Shown: one piece after another, positions 31,924 to 44,096 of the stretch | Numbering within the stretch: the first letter of the stretch is position 1 | Layout: each line of letters begins with the position of its first letter | Origin: Tieghemostelium lacteum | Taxonomy: Eukaryota; Evosea; Eumycetozoa; Dictyosteliales; Raperosteliaceae | Assembly: GCA_001606155.1 (NCBI GenBank) | Contig: LODT01000028.1 | Location: forward strand, 1,650,735-1,714,734 | Direction: 5' to 3' | DNA: 64,000 nucleotides | Program-made: the position numbers and the translations under genes | Notes under the pieces: generated by a model | What the model saw: only the letters and a program-made list of their open reading frames with translations | The model's database searches: none | Told to the model about the DNA's origin: nothing

Positions 31924-34636
31924 CTAACCAACTTTATTTTTCTTTCTTTCATGAAATTCACCAATATCCAGAAATTCATTTGAGGACTCTGAATCACTTG
32001 AATTTCTTTTAGTTTTTTTAGAAGAGGAATTTGGTTTTTTAGAAGAAGATGCAGAAAATGAAGATCTAATTTTCTCTCTTTGTTGATCAGTATGTTGAGG
32101 ACATTTTAAAGTTTTTGTACACATTTTACCAGTGTTATTTGAAATGACACCACAATATCTATTGAAAAGAGATTGAACCTTGTCAATAGAGAGTGATCGT
32201 AAGGAATCCATGGAGTAACTCTTGGGTTTTGGTTTTCTTTTGTTGTTGCTTTTTGATTTGTGAGGGTCATAATCGTCATCTGAATCCTCTTGATCATCAG
32301 AATCACCACCTATGGAAGATCCACAACTACTTCCACCAGATGTACCTCCATTACCACCACCAATGCCACCAAGTGACGATTGAGATCCAATTCCATTTAA
32401 AGTGAGATTCTGAAGGAATATATCAGAATTGAGATTCTTTCTTGACTGTCTAGTTGTTCTACCAATATCCATACATTTTTCTAAATGTGGAGCATATCTA
32501 GAACTACTGACAGTCCCCAAACATTTTATACACTCAATATTGTCAGATTGATTCTTTGTCATCTGACCAAATATATCTAAACCTGGTTTCTTTACAATAT
32601 CAGGTTCGGTCTGATACTCAGATGCTATTCTACCAAAATGATGATTCTTATGTTGTTCAAATAGAACATCCATTAGAATCTCTTCATAAATGTCATTGTA
32701 AATCTCCAATACCATTTCATCCTCAAATGTCTTTGTCTCCAAATCACTTAAATCTTGATAGTCATCACCACTATTTACACCACCAGACTTTGTAGGTGTA
32801 TTATGAACTGACATTGGAGGTGTAAAAGGTGTACCAGATTGACCAGGTGTAGAAGGTTCATTCATACCCATATCTTTTTCATTTTCATTTTTTATAGTAT
32901 TTACAGTATTTTGTTGTTGAGTGGTTAATTTTGAATTTTTTGAATTTTGTTTTACCATTACTTTCTTTGATAAAGCTTGTTTCTTTATATTGTCTCCCAA
33001 TGGTTTTTTAATATTATTATTATTACTACCATTGGATGGATTGGTTGGTGTTGTAGTTGTAGTTGATAATGTTGTTGAATCAGATGATTTTAATGTAGGT
33101 TTTGATTTTGATTTTCTATTCTTTTTCTGTTGTTGTTGCTGTTGTTTTGAAGGTTTCTTTTCATCAGAAGATTCATCAGAATTATAAGATTCATTAGATG
33201 ACCCATATTCAGAATCAGAATCATCAGAATATTTATTATCGTCATCTGATTGACTTGAATTTGAACTTTCAGAATCAGAATCATAACTATCATCACTATC
33301 ATGTCTCTTTTTACTGTTTTCTATTGATGTTGATTTATTCATATTGGATGTATTTGATGATGACTGTGTAGATGATAATGAAGATGGCTTATTTCCATTA
33401 TTACTACTACTACTATTTGTATTGCTGCTACTACCACTACTATTATTATTATTACTAGTATTACTAGATTTTGATGGATAAGAACTACTATTACTACTTG
33501 CATGTTTTGAATTTGAACTTGAATGCGATGATCCACCATGTGAAGTAGATGATGAAGATGATTTTCTATTACTATTATTACTACTACTACTATTTAAAGA
33601 TGACCTACTACTTTCATTGTTATTATATGATGATGATGATTTAGAATGAGAACTTGATGAATGTGAACTATTTGTATTATGTGAAGAAGAAGATGATGAT
33701 TTTGAAGAAATTTTGTCATTTGACAATGAAGATGAAGATGATGTAAGAGACGGTATTTGAGATGTTGAAGTTGAAGAAGAAGGTGGAGGTGATAAAACTG
33801 GTGATAGATTTGGTTTGTTACTACTACCACTACCTTGGGAAAATGATGTTGGAGAGGATCTATTAACTTTATCTTTTCTACGATCACTTGAACGATCTCT
33901 TGAACGATCTCTAGAACGATTTCTAGAACGATCTCTAGAACGATCTCTATCTTTTGAATGAGGTCTTCTATCTTTATAATGTCTATCTCTGGATCTGTCT
34001 CTTGATCTATCTCTTGACCTCTCTCTACGATGATCTTTATAATATCTATCTTTATAGTAACTGTCTCTACGATCTCTAGAACTATCTCTACGGTCTCTAG
34101 ACCTATCTCTACGGTCTCTAGATCTATCTCTAGACCGAGATCTCTTTCTTTCTCTATTATCACCTCTATATGAAGATGAACTTGTATCCATTGGTTTATG
34201 TTTAGGTGACCTATCTCTGGACCTATCCCTACCTCTGTCTCTCCTACTACTACTACTACTACTTTCTTTATAATCTCTAGAATCTCTAGAACTATATTTA
34301 TCTTTTGGTACATTTGAACTAATACTACTTGATCCTCTATCCCTTTTACTATCGTGTGATTTTGATGGTTTATGATACCCACCTCCTCTATCACTGTTTT
34401 TATATTCATCCTCTTTATTCCCATTACCATTTGAAGTAGAGGATACTATTGCATTTTCCATTACAACTATTCACAAAAAGAGTTTTAATATTTTTCAAAA
34501 TTTCTCCTTTTTCTCGGAACTTTGTTAACAAATAGTTACCATCACAGTGTTGATGTTGTCCACTGTTACCATTTAAATTTGGAGATTGTATGTGTTGATC
34601 ATTATTTGAATAAGGTGGACTATTACTTGATGACAT
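31924..34636 (-). CDS. SAGA deubiquitinase-module subunit, Sgf11/ATXN7L3-like, with SCA7 and RS domains
   Basis: Exons 34636..34540 and 34466..31924, with a 73-nt intron (GTAACT...ATAG, phase 1), give 879 residues starting MSSSNSPPYSNN. A large Arg-Ser/Arg-Asp domain (about residues 90-240, many 'RDRSRD' units) and long Ser/Asn/Thr-rich tracts come first. Then comes the ATXN7L3/Sgf11 pattern: helix 'EIYNDIYEEILMDVLFEQH' near 620, 'KPGLDIFGQ', and the zinc finger 'CIKCLGTVSSSRYAPHLEKC' near 680. The SCA7 module 'RYCGVISNNTGKMCTKTLKC' with a following HT follows near 800. Sgf11 anchors the Ubp8/USP22 enzyme that removes ubiquitin from histone H2B, and SCA7 modules bind nucleosomes. The RS-rich N-terminus is unusual for this family and hints at a link to splicing factors. 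Confidence 0.85.
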
Positions 34637-34875
34637 AAACTAAAATCTATTTTTTAGAAAAATGAAAAAAAATAATTTATTACAAATTTGAATTTACTGT
34701 GCAAAAATGTGGTTGGAAGTGTGAAAAGTCACGTTTCAATCCAATATGGAAAGTTGGAGAGTTTGTAAAAAAAAGCTTTACTTAAATTTATTTATAAATA
34801 AAAAGTAGAGGGAGTTTATATCTTCGAATGGTCTCTCAAAATATTACAAATTTATATTACATTTTGGCGCCAGAA

Positions 34876-36105
34876 TTAACCAGAGAGCACAACAGCTAAA
34901 ACTCCTAGACCCACCATAGCAGCACCATTTGCAGTTCTTTGTCTTTTATTTAGTTTTCTTTTGAGGTAACCATTTACAAGTCTATATTTTGGATGACAAA
35001 TTTTGGTATTGTATGGTCCTAATGGTGTGTTTTTGGGTAAATGTTTGGAGACTGATCTAGCAAAGTTATGGTCGATAGGTTTAAGTATTTGCTCTCTCCA
35101 ATGTGTGTAGTCTAATGGGTAGGTAGGAGGTGCATTAATGATACCAAAGTTCTGTGCGGTAAGTCCAATTTGGATGGTACCGTGTTTGGCATAGGAGAGT
35201 TTCTCAGTTGTTATGACTTCTATGCCCATTGGTAAGAGGCTGAGGTCTATACCTACATATCCTAGAAGATCGTCATTACCGACTTCGTCTTCATCGTAGA
35301 CATCGAATATCAGTAACTCATTCGATGATTTTACAGAAACCTGTGTAGTCACATTCCAATCTGGGTTCAGATTTTGTTGTATAGTTGGTGTAACTCGAAT
35401 AGAATCAAATGAAGAATTCTTTAGTTTTATATAAGGATCTGATTTCCCACTTATATCTGCTGCCATTAGATCTCTACCATTTAATAATCTAACTGTAATT
35501 ACATAATCAAGACCTGGGGTGGGCACCATTAATGATGATCCTAAAGGTGCTTTCAAACATCCATCTACAATCATCTGTGAGATATGTTGAACTGGTACCA
35601 CTGTTGCAACCTGATGCACTATAGGTGACTGTGGTACAAATCCATAGGGATTCTGTCCAACTGGTGGAACTGAATGGTTTAAAGGTGGATACATTTGTGG
35701 ATGTTGTTGTGGTGGATATCCCCCACTTCCAGCCATAGGCTTAGGTCCATACATCTGTGGTTGTGGAGGTGGTGGATAATACCCCTGCTGAGGTGGGTAT
35801 CCTCCTTGTTGAGGAGGTTGTGGAGGTGGTGGGTAATACCCCTGTTGAGGTGGATACCCCCCTTGTGGAGGAGGTGGGTAATACCCTTGCTGTTGCTGTG
35901 GAGGTGGATACATTTGAGGTTGTGGTTGTGGAGGTGCTTGTTGATTTATAAGAGGTGCGGTTGGAGTTGGGGTATAAGGTACACTTGCATTTCCAGTTCT
36001 AGGAGGTACAGTAGGTAAACTACCAGTTGATCTATTAGTTAATGCTGGTGATTTATATGGACCATTATTAGGTTTATTTAAATTTGGTGTTGACCAATTC
36101 GACAT
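34876..36105 (-). CDS. C2-domain protein with Pro/Gln/Tyr repeats and C-terminal membrane segment
   Basis: Single exon, 409 residues. Residues ~55-150 are a Pro/Gln/Gly/Tyr-rich repeat built on 'PPQQGYYPPPPQ', a kind of sequence seen in annexins and penta-EF-hand proteins. A C2 domain spans about residues 195-320: 'YVITVRLLNGRDLMAADISG', 'KSDPYIKL', 'NPDWNV' and 'VYDEDEVGNDDLLG'. The aspartates expected to bind calcium (in KSDPY, DVYDEDE) are present. A conserved-looking tail ('YPLDYTHWREQILKP') and a basic stretch precede a short hydrophobic end 'AAMVGLGVLAVVLSG', probably a membrane anchor. Likely a calcium-dependent membrane-binding protein; the partner is unknown. Confidence 0.82.
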   Translation of the reverse strand: MSNWSTPNLNKPNNGPYKSPALTNRSTGSLPTVPPRTGNASVPYTPTPTAPLINQQAPPQPQPQMYPPPQQQQGYYPPPPQGGYPPQQGYYPPPPQPPQQGGYPPQQGYYPPPPQPQMYGPKPMAGSGGYPPQQHPQMYPPLNHSVPPVGQNPYGFVPQSPIVHQVATVVPVQHISQMIVDGCLKAPLGSSLMVPTPGLDYVITVRLLNGRDLMAADISGKSDPYIKLKNSSFDSIRVTPTIQQNLNPDWNVTTQVSVKSSNELLIFDVYDEDEVGNDDLLGYVGIDLSLLPMGIEVITTEKLSYAKHGTIQIGLTAQNFGIINAPPTYPLDYTHWREQILKPIDHNFARSVSKHLPKNTPLGPYNTKICHPKYRLVNGYLKRKLNKRQRTANGAAMVGLGVLAVVLSG

Positions 36106-36576
36106 GTGATGTTTTTGGTGCTGGAGTGAGGGTTGATGGGTTATAATAATACAAAATGGGAGTTACAATTAGATATAATGTTATAGAAAATAAAAAAAAA
36201 AAAAAAAAAGAAATCTTACTTCGATTCCACCATCAAAAAATACAAAACACAAAGAATTTCAAATATTGAATCAATCTTGTGCAAATGCAATAAAAATCTA
36301 ATTTTTAGTTTTAGGGATTTTCCAAAATATCTCGACATTAACACATCATCCAAAGTGTCAAATACATTTTTCTATAAGTTTTTTTTTGCATTTGATCAAA
36401 TTTAATATAATGAATTAATTTTTTTTTTCAGTGATTTTGGTGGGTTTGATTAGTTAATTTTCAAATAATTGAACAACTTGAAAAATAAAATTAAATTTTT
36501 TTTTCTATTTATAATAATTAAAAAGACATCTATTTTTTTATATATACTCAATAGGAAGGATTAATAAGTTAATGGG
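36106..36576. other. Divergent promoter region with minimal uORF
   Basis: The 471-nt gap separates the C2 gene (minus) and the C2/GRAM gene (plus). It holds poly-A and poly-T runs and no coding pattern. At 36572..36580 lies ATG GGA TGA, a two-codon upstream reading frame overlapping the main ATG at 36577 in another frame. Confidence 0.45.
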
Positions 36577-39500
36577 ATGAAAGAAAAACTTTTAGTCTCA
36601 GTTATAGGAGGAAGTGGATTAAAAAAAAAGAAAACATGGATATTTGTAAAGTTTCAATTACATTCAGATAAATATAAGACAAAATATGTGAATGGAGGTG
36701 ATAATATTAAATTTCAAAAAGAGACTTTTATATTTGAAGTCAATGAGGATGTTTATCCAGCTGGCATATTGGATTTGACTGTAAAAACATGGGAAATGCT
36801 TTCAAGTGGAGAATCATTTGCTTTTGGATCAGTACCCTTGTCACCAATATGTAAAGAGATTAGGGATACTGGATACACCTCTTCAAATGCCCTTCAGAAA
36901 AAAGTGTTTCTAAAGGGTAAGGAGAAGATAAAAGTTGTAACTTCCTCTCAGGATGATAATAGTAGTATAAATGGTGATGATATGTCGGCGTCATCGTCAT
37001 GGTTGATATTATCATTTGAATTAGTACCTGAAGTTGACAGTACAACAATGAAATCTATCCCACTACTTTTTAGATGGTTTCCTGAATTACCTCACACTGA
37101 GATGATCATTTCGGAATTCTATTGTAATAAGCAGGCAGGATCAGCAGTGGGATTATCACACTCTGGGACCATGTACATCTCACAGAATTACATTTGTTTT
37201 AGATCACCATCACATTTGGCAAAAAACAAAAAATTCTTGATTCCATTTAAAGAGATTATTTCCATTAAAAAAAAGATTGGATCTTTTTATCTACCAAATG
37301 CCATTCAAATACGAACTGCTTCTAAAAAATATGTATTTGCATCTTTTATACATCGTAAAAAGGCATATAAAGTAATGACATCACAATGGTCTCTTTTAGG
37401 TGGTCATAACGATATGGATCTAAAAGAAGAAGATGATGATCAGGATGAAGAAGACGATAAAGATGATGTTGATGATGATGAAGTTATCAAAATCAATCAA
37501 AAGAATCATCTTGGTTTAACAACCTCTATAATGAAACCTCTATCACCAACAACTAAATCAAATTCATTTGACCTTAAAAATAATAATAATAATAGTAATA
37601 GTAATAATCAAACTAATAATAGTAATAATAGTAGTAGTAGTACACAAACACAATCAAATCAAATTCAGTTAATGATTGATATTGATAATTTTGAAAAATT
37701 AGGATTAACATTTAATTTGTATCAATTGAATCAAATTGATCCTGATAAGACTACAATTCAGGAGATTTTGGAGAAAATTAAAGGAAAGATACCAAGTGGT
37801 TCTAGTTCATTGATGGAGGGTTATCAGTTATTTAAATCAAAGAATAAGAAGACAAAAGGACATGCAAATAGATCTAGTAGAAATCTATTGAATTTTATGT
37901 TACCTTCACATGAATATCAGTATATTCATACCAATAGTATAGATTTACATCATAGGAATCCAAAGAGTAGTTCTTCAATGATTGAAAAGAAGTTCTATCC
38001 ATTGGAAGAGAGTAAACTACTCAATTGTTATTTATCATCTACTCAACAAGAGAATATACTGTACTTTAAGAAATGGGAGCCTATACAAGATATTCAAGTA
38101 CAATTTGAAGTATATGCAGATGATGAGAGTCAACGTGACAATCTATCTAAATCCATAAGTTTACTGGTTAATGTTATTGCTCCTATTGAACAATTGTTCA
38201 AAGAGATTTCCAGATTCTTTACTTCTACAACCAAGAGATTGACATTGACCTCCAGTGACTACTATTTCTATCAACCAAAGAACTCTGAACGTGGTATAAT
38301 ACTAGATAACCAAAAGTCTTTGAGAGACTATAAGATCACACACTCTAATGTTACAATACAAGTTAAAAGGTTCCCTACATTCAAGACATTTTCAGAAAAG
38401 TTTAAAGTAGATGACAAGAAAAGAGCAGGATCAGCATTATGGGAGAACTATTTGTTCTTGGAATTGGTTCAATCGTGTTTTCACAATCCTTTACCTTGGA
38501 TGAAAATGAGTTTCCAAAATACTCAATTATTATTGGATAAACTACAAGAGCTTTGTAAGGTTGATTATGTGGATATGAAAACGATATCTCAAAATCTACA
38601 TTTACAATCAGCTTATAAAGATGAATCTATACTTGTAGAGTTAAAGTCCAAATTACAGAATCTAGAGAGCGATTTCTACTATCAGGAACAGAATTTTTTC
38701 ACCTCTTTAGAATACCAACAATGGAGACAGCATCAACAACATAATATAATTCATTTGATGAGATCTATCATTTTCAAACCTGATGGATTTACAAGTGCCA
38801 TATTTATTGAGATTAAAGAACTTGAAATTAAACCACTTGGTAATGGTAAACCTTTGAATCCATACATCATCTTATCATACAACAACGGTGAAAAGTCTAT
38901 TAAAACCTCTACCTTTCATAATCACACTGGAGACGAGCCTCTATATATTGGTGAGTATTTCCGTTTGATTAACACTAAGGCTAGAGGTAAACTATTGGAG
39001 ATTATAGTCATGAACTCTACTAGCAACAGTGGTTTGAATGATCAAATACTTGATAAAATTGAATTGCCAATGAAGGAATTTGAAAACTCTGAAAAACAAG
39101 AGAAATATTTTCATTTACCTAATAGTTTAGATGGTAAACTATTATTGTCAATTCAATTACAATATCAATATCAAGAGTATAATCATTATATTCTACAGGT
39201 TAGAGATGGGCAATTGGATTTGGAGAATGAAGATCCAAATTCACCATTTAAAGATCCCGTTTTTAGACAGGTTAATCAGGTTGAAAACTTTAAAAAACTT
39301 TTCAAGTTTTTATTGGAGAATCAAGATCAACAGTTTCTAAGAGAACTAGATCAACAAGATGAAGACGATGACAATGATGATCAAGAAGTTAGTGAAGCTA
39401 ATAGTCAAGTAAATGATAAACAATGGATAAATAACTCTAGTAGAATTCTATTGAATCAGTATAGTGCTAGATTCTGTATATCAAAATCCACTTGGTTAAT

Positions 39501-42056
39501 ATGTCAATTGGAGTTAATGGTAAATCATTTTGATTTAAAAAGTGGATTCATTTCAGAAATGGAAGAATTACTACAACAAGTACTCTCAATCTACAAAACT
39601 AATAATAATAATAATATAAAAATCAGTTCCAATATGGATAGTCTTGTTCTTGTCAAACAAGAAGTAGAGTCATTACTTCAATGTCTTGATAAATTATCAA
39701 TCAAAATTAAATCAGTTATTGGTAATTATTATGAATCTTTTCCAAATGTATGTATATAATATAAAAGAAATCTAAAAATTTAAAATATTAATACCTTAGA
39801 AAAAAGAATAAACCAAGAAATATGTTAAAAAGTTTAGTTCAATCCTATAGATTGATTTTAGAGATTCAAAGATTTAATCAGATAAATCATGGTGATTTTG
39901 AATCTATTTTAGTAGAATGTATAAAAAGTGAAAGTAAAAAGAAATTTGATGATAATTTACAGGCGATGGGTATAATGGCACTGACATTAGAGGAAAAGGT
40001 ATTGAATGTAAAACAGATAACGACAATGTTAATTGAATTGGTTCAGATTATACAAAAGGAGATAAATGGAACTATGGTATATGAACCTGCATTTCCAAAA
40101 CAGGTAAAAATAACATGTGAAGTTATAGAATCGTGGGGAAATTGTATAGCATCTCTGATACAGGATTATTGTTCATGGGCACCATATGAATATCAATTGA
40201 CTTTAGATTTACTAAAGACTCTACTGGACTATTATAATTTTACAAAGGGATTGGCTGGTGATAGATTTAAACCATTACCTTTAAATCAGTTATTTGTGAC
40301 TTATGTATACAAGTTACTTAAAGAGATTAAGACTAATTTACATAGGACATCTGAAGAGTCACTAAAGAAAGATGATAAGAGAACTGTAGTCTCTATCACT
40401 AATAGTTATTCTAGTAGCTATGTGGAATTCACTCAAGCTTGTGATCAGAGTTTAAAGGACTTTGAATCGTTGTTATGGTTGCCTGACAGTTTTAGTTATG
40501 TTCAGTTACTGGAGGTAATGTCAAGTGAGGTTATCTATTTCCTCCGAAAGACAGTTGAAGAGATTCAGCATTTTATAAGCCATACTGAAATTGAAGAGTC
40601 TGATGATAAACCAACTATATTCACATTGAATGTAGAGCCTTGTATTCTAATGACAAACATTGAATTTACAAAAATTAAATTTGACCAGATAACTGCTAAA
40701 ATTCAGAAATCTCTTAACCATAATCTCCAGAATAGCTCAAAAGAGGATATAAATGAAACTGCAAAACAATGTGTAGAGACATCATTTCAAATGTGTCTGA
40801 CAGATAGTAATAAGACCATTACTGATCTCATAGAGGAAACGGATCAGTTCATTATCAGTCGTATAAATGATTTCATTTTTTACCAATTCTATAATCAATT
40901 GTTCCAACCAGAGTTATCTGCAAAGAATATACATCATATAGAGGTAGATGATGAAGAGACTTCATTAACTGCAACTGAACCTACAGCTAACGATACTTCA
41001 GATCAAATCAAGACATCATTAGCATCCTCGTCATCTTCATCTAGATCAATATCACCTCAAAAAGAAATCAACAGTAACCAACAATATCTTCAATATGTAA
41101 AAACCATTCTCACACCAATCAAAGAATTTCTGTCACCAAAAATTGAGGAAATCTATGGAAAGAGAAAAGAAACATCTTTTAAACTCTTTATTAAAAAGGC
41201 ATGGATAGAGTTAATGTCTGATCTTAGATTCCTATTTATATACCCTCCATCTCCATCTCCTACTCCCAACACCTTCAATGGTAATCATAGTCTACCAACT
41301 ACTGTATCTACTATACCAAAGAAATCTTATAGATCAAGTAAAAAGATTCTATTGAATGATGATCAATTTTCAATATTCAAACTTGCATTGAAGGAATTGA
41401 TGAATATCTATCATAGAAATGGATCAGGTTGTGCAACTCCAATTCTAGAGGAAAAATATCAACCATTGAAACAACTGCTGACTCTATCCGAATTGGATAC
41501 AACTTCGTTAATTGATTATCACAATGGTAGAAAGTCTTCAACTGGTATGAGAACCTCCAATTTCCAGCCTAGTAAAGATAATTTGGTTGCCATTTTGACA
41601 ACTAGAGTAGACTTTGATAAAGAAGCTAGAAAGTTTATAAACAAATTAAATGGTGTTGTAGAACAGGTACCTGCAACCAGTAGTGTACCAGCAGTGGTTT
41701 TAGAAGAGATACCTAATGTCTTACCAAGCAGTGAATTCATTATAGACAAATACCATTGTTCTCATAATAGTCAATTAGGACTATTAATAATCTCCAGTAG
41801 ATATCTAGCATTTCATAATATTCTAAAAGAAGTTGGTATCACATTAGGTAATAAGATTATCATTCCCCTCGGTAACATCTCTGAAATTAAAAAAATCAAA
41901 GTGGCACTCATATTTAATGCTCTTCAAATTAAAACTAGAGATCAAAAAACCTATACATTTTCAAATTTCTTTGACAGAGATTCAGTATATAGAGATATCA
42001 CTGCTCAAATGAAACAAGTTCAAAAGAATCTCTCAAAAATACAAGTTTCCAAATAA
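36577..42056 (+). CDS. Large C2/GRAM-domain protein, two exons (about 1806 residues)
   Basis: I join 36577..39747 and 39807..42056 through a 59-nt intron (GTATGT...AAAAG, phase 0). The two frames are only 62 nt apart stop to ATG, and the first ends at a consensus donor. Domains: C2 at ~1-110 ('KLLVSVIGGSGLKKKKTWIF'), GRAM at ~165-270 ('LYIPF'-type core: 'GTMYISQNYICFRSP', 'KKFLIPFKEIISIKKK'), an acidic and Asn-rich linker, and a second C2-like part near 740 ('ALFIEIKELEIKP'-like). A long helical region resembles Munc13-homology sequence, and a second GRAM domain lies near 1700 ('SSRYLAFHNILKEVG', 'IIPLGNISEIKK'). Such proteins act in membrane tethering or lipid transfer. If the intron is not used, two proteins of 1060 and 744 residues result. 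The first AG after the branch region (39799) gives the wrong phase, so the acceptor is uncertain. Confidence 0.72.
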
Positions 42057-42380
42057 ATTTTTAAATTTCAAAATAACAATTATTGTTGAAAATTGAAAAC
42101 AGAGCTCGAGTTGAAGTTCAATCCACAAAATTTTAATTAATTTTTATTTGAATTTTTTTTCTATCACCCACAATCTCAAACAAATATTTTCTAGAACTTT
42201 ATTTGTATATATAGAGTTATTCACAGAAATGTGAAATAACAAAAACTAACAGTTTTTTTAATTTCTTTTTACTTCTTTATCTTTCTTTTATTAATTAAAT
42301 CTATTAAAAAGGCGGGCATATTAAATTATTAGAAATTCTTTAAACCTCATCATATCCTTCTGTAGATAACGGATTTAAAA
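42057..42380. other. Intergenic gap
   Basis: 324 nt of AT-rich DNA between two plus-strand genes. 'aggcgggcat' near 42309 is a small GC patch upstream of the next start. Nothing else seen. Confidence 0.4.
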
Positions 42381-44096
42381 ATGTACTTATTCAATAAGAA
42401 TAGTTCTCTTGGTACATTCGCAAATGTTATTGGTATGGTTTGTAGAAATGGCGCTCGTAATATCATTCCCATTCAAGTAGCCGACAATCTAGAATCTAAA
42501 AATATATTGCTTGAGGATATGGTAGTGTCTCTTCAAAAAGATCTAGACACACATTCCGAAAAATATTCTAAAGAAAGAAAAGATTATCTTAATCTTATCG
42601 ATAAAATAGAAAAAGAAAAAAAAGTAAAAGTTGGTATCATCGAGAGTCTAAAGTCCAACAAAACAAAAGAGTATCACGATCTAAAGTTCCAATTTCAGAA
42701 AAAGATCCTGGACCTTGAACACCAAGTTCAAAAACAAAAGAATGTAATCTCAGCTAAAGACTCTGAAATCAGTAAGCTATTGGTTTCCATTCAAACTGAA
42801 GTAGCAGAACACACACTACTTCATAAAAGTTTACAAAAAAAAATTAGTGAGCTGGAACAGCAAGTTCAAGATCAACAAAATGTGATAGCGGCTCAAGAAT
42901 TTGAATTTAGAAATCTTTCTAATTCAATTAAAAAAGAAGAATCGGCTACAGGGTCTGGAAGAACAGAGTCCAAAAAGAAAAGAAACTCTGGTAGCAAGAA
43001 AGGCTCTGCTGACACCACTCAAATACACTCTGGTGCATCTCAAATTGGTGTTGAGTTGGTTAGTGAAGTCTCTTCAACCCAACCAAATAATAATTCACTA
43101 CAACATCAACAATCAGAAGAAGAGAAACCAATTTTTGAATCAGTCAACAACTCTTCTGAAATTTTTGATTTGGTTGGTAATGAAGAAACCATTCAACAAA
43201 CCAACAATAATAACAATAATACTCGCAACAACAATAGATGTGAAGAATTTATCATGTCAGTTAATGTTGCACTTGGATTACAAGTCGAGAAGACTAAGAC
43301 TCGTAAATCTATTAAGGAAATGAGTGGTGTAAACTTCTTGGAGAAGTCATTGGCTAAGAAGAGAGCCATCACCAAAAAGAGAGTAGAGATTAGAAAGAAT
43401 CGTTTGGCTGGTTACTATAAAGAACAGATGGATAGTTATTATGGTAACCCCTTTGCTGTTTTAATGGTTGACCAACAACCAATTCAATTGTCATCTCCAT
43501 CTCTCTCACCAGTCACACCTCAAGAGTCAAATAGTACTGCTGTCAATGAATTTGATCAAGCTCTAAATCAAGTTCAAACTCAACTACAGCAACTCAATAT
43601 AAATGTCAGAGTATCACATAGACAACAGGTACTACCAATGTACTATTTCCAACGTGAGCCACAACCACTACAACGTCCAGAGTATAAACCCAATCAAGAG
43701 GATGTTCAAAATTTGTTGAACTTACAACGTAGATTTGAAGAACATTATTGGGGTCTGAGACATGGTGATGATTGCCACGGTGGATATAATACCATAGTTC
43801 ACGTTCCTAGTCAAATGGCTGAGGAATTTATTGATTTCTATCTTTTGGGTGCTATGGAAAGATATAAAGTATTGGAATCTTTCAGACCCGATGAAGATAC
43901 CGAACGTGGTATGCTGAAACTCTTGAAAAATGACAGAGTTTATAAATTGTCTGACTTTAATGGAGAGTCTATTATTGCATTATTAAGAGAAGGACCAACC
44001 ATTAGAGACTTCAAATTTGGAATTGTCAGAAAAGAAATAATTGAAAGAATTAATTTTGCAATTCCAAATGTCATTGAAGGTCCTAGATTCCTCTAG
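42381..44096 (+). CDS. Coiled-coil protein of unknown function
   Basis: Single exon, 571 residues, starting at an A-preceded ATG (ttaaaaATG). Residues ~35-190 form a heptad-rich, charged coiled coil ('LESKNILLEDMVVSLQKDL' and following). A Ser/Asn/Gln-rich spacer follows, then a basic segment near 310-350 ('KKRVEIRKNRLAGYYKEQM'), which could bind nucleic acid. The compact C-terminal part (~440-571) includes 'RRFEEHYWGLRHGDDCHGGY' and 'EEFIDFYLLGAMERYK' and ends at 'GPRFL'. I do not recognise the family. Codon choice is slightly GC-richer than in neighbours. It could be a structural protein or derive from an old mobile element, but no enzyme domain supports that. Confidence 0.7.
   Translation: MYLFNKNSSLGTFANVIGMVCRNGARNIIPIQVADNLESKNILLEDMVVSLQKDLDTHSEKYSKERKDYLNLIDKIEKEKKVKVGIIESLKSNKTKEYHDLKFQFQKKILDLEHQVQKQKNVISAKDSEISKLLVSIQTEVAEHTLLHKSLQKKISELEQQVQDQQNVIAAQEFEFRNLSNSIKKEESATGSGRTESKKKRNSGSKKGSADTTQIHSGASQIGVELVSEVSSTQPNNNSLQHQQSEEEKPIFESVNNSSEIFDLVGNEETIQQTNNNNNNTRNNNRCEEFIMSVNVALGLQVEKTKTRKSIKEMSGVNFLEKSLAKKRAITKKRVEIRKNRLAGYYKEQMDSYYGNPFAVLMVDQQPIQLSSPSLSPVTPQESNSTAVNEFDQALNQVQTQLQQLNINVRVSHRQQVLPMYYFQREPQPLQRPEYKPNQEDVQNLLNLQRRFEEHYWGLRHGDDCHGGYNTIVHVPSQMAEEFIDFYLLGAMERYKVLESFRPDEDTERGMLKLLKNDRVYKLSDFNGESIIALLREGPTIRDFKFGIVRKEIIERINFAIPNVIEGPRFL

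Noticed and set aside
33090-34430. Several open frames on both strands inside the Ser/Arg-rich gene
   Set aside because: They are by-products of low-complexity AGT/TCA/GAT codons in the real reading frame.
35695-36018. Trp/Leu/Arg-rich plus-strand frame
   Set aside because: Antisense of the Pro/Gln/Tyr repeat of the C2 protein; composition is an artefact.
39822-42056. Independent 744-residue gene
   Set aside because: Only 62 nt separate it from the preceding stop, with a consensus donor just before that stop; one spliced gene is likelier.
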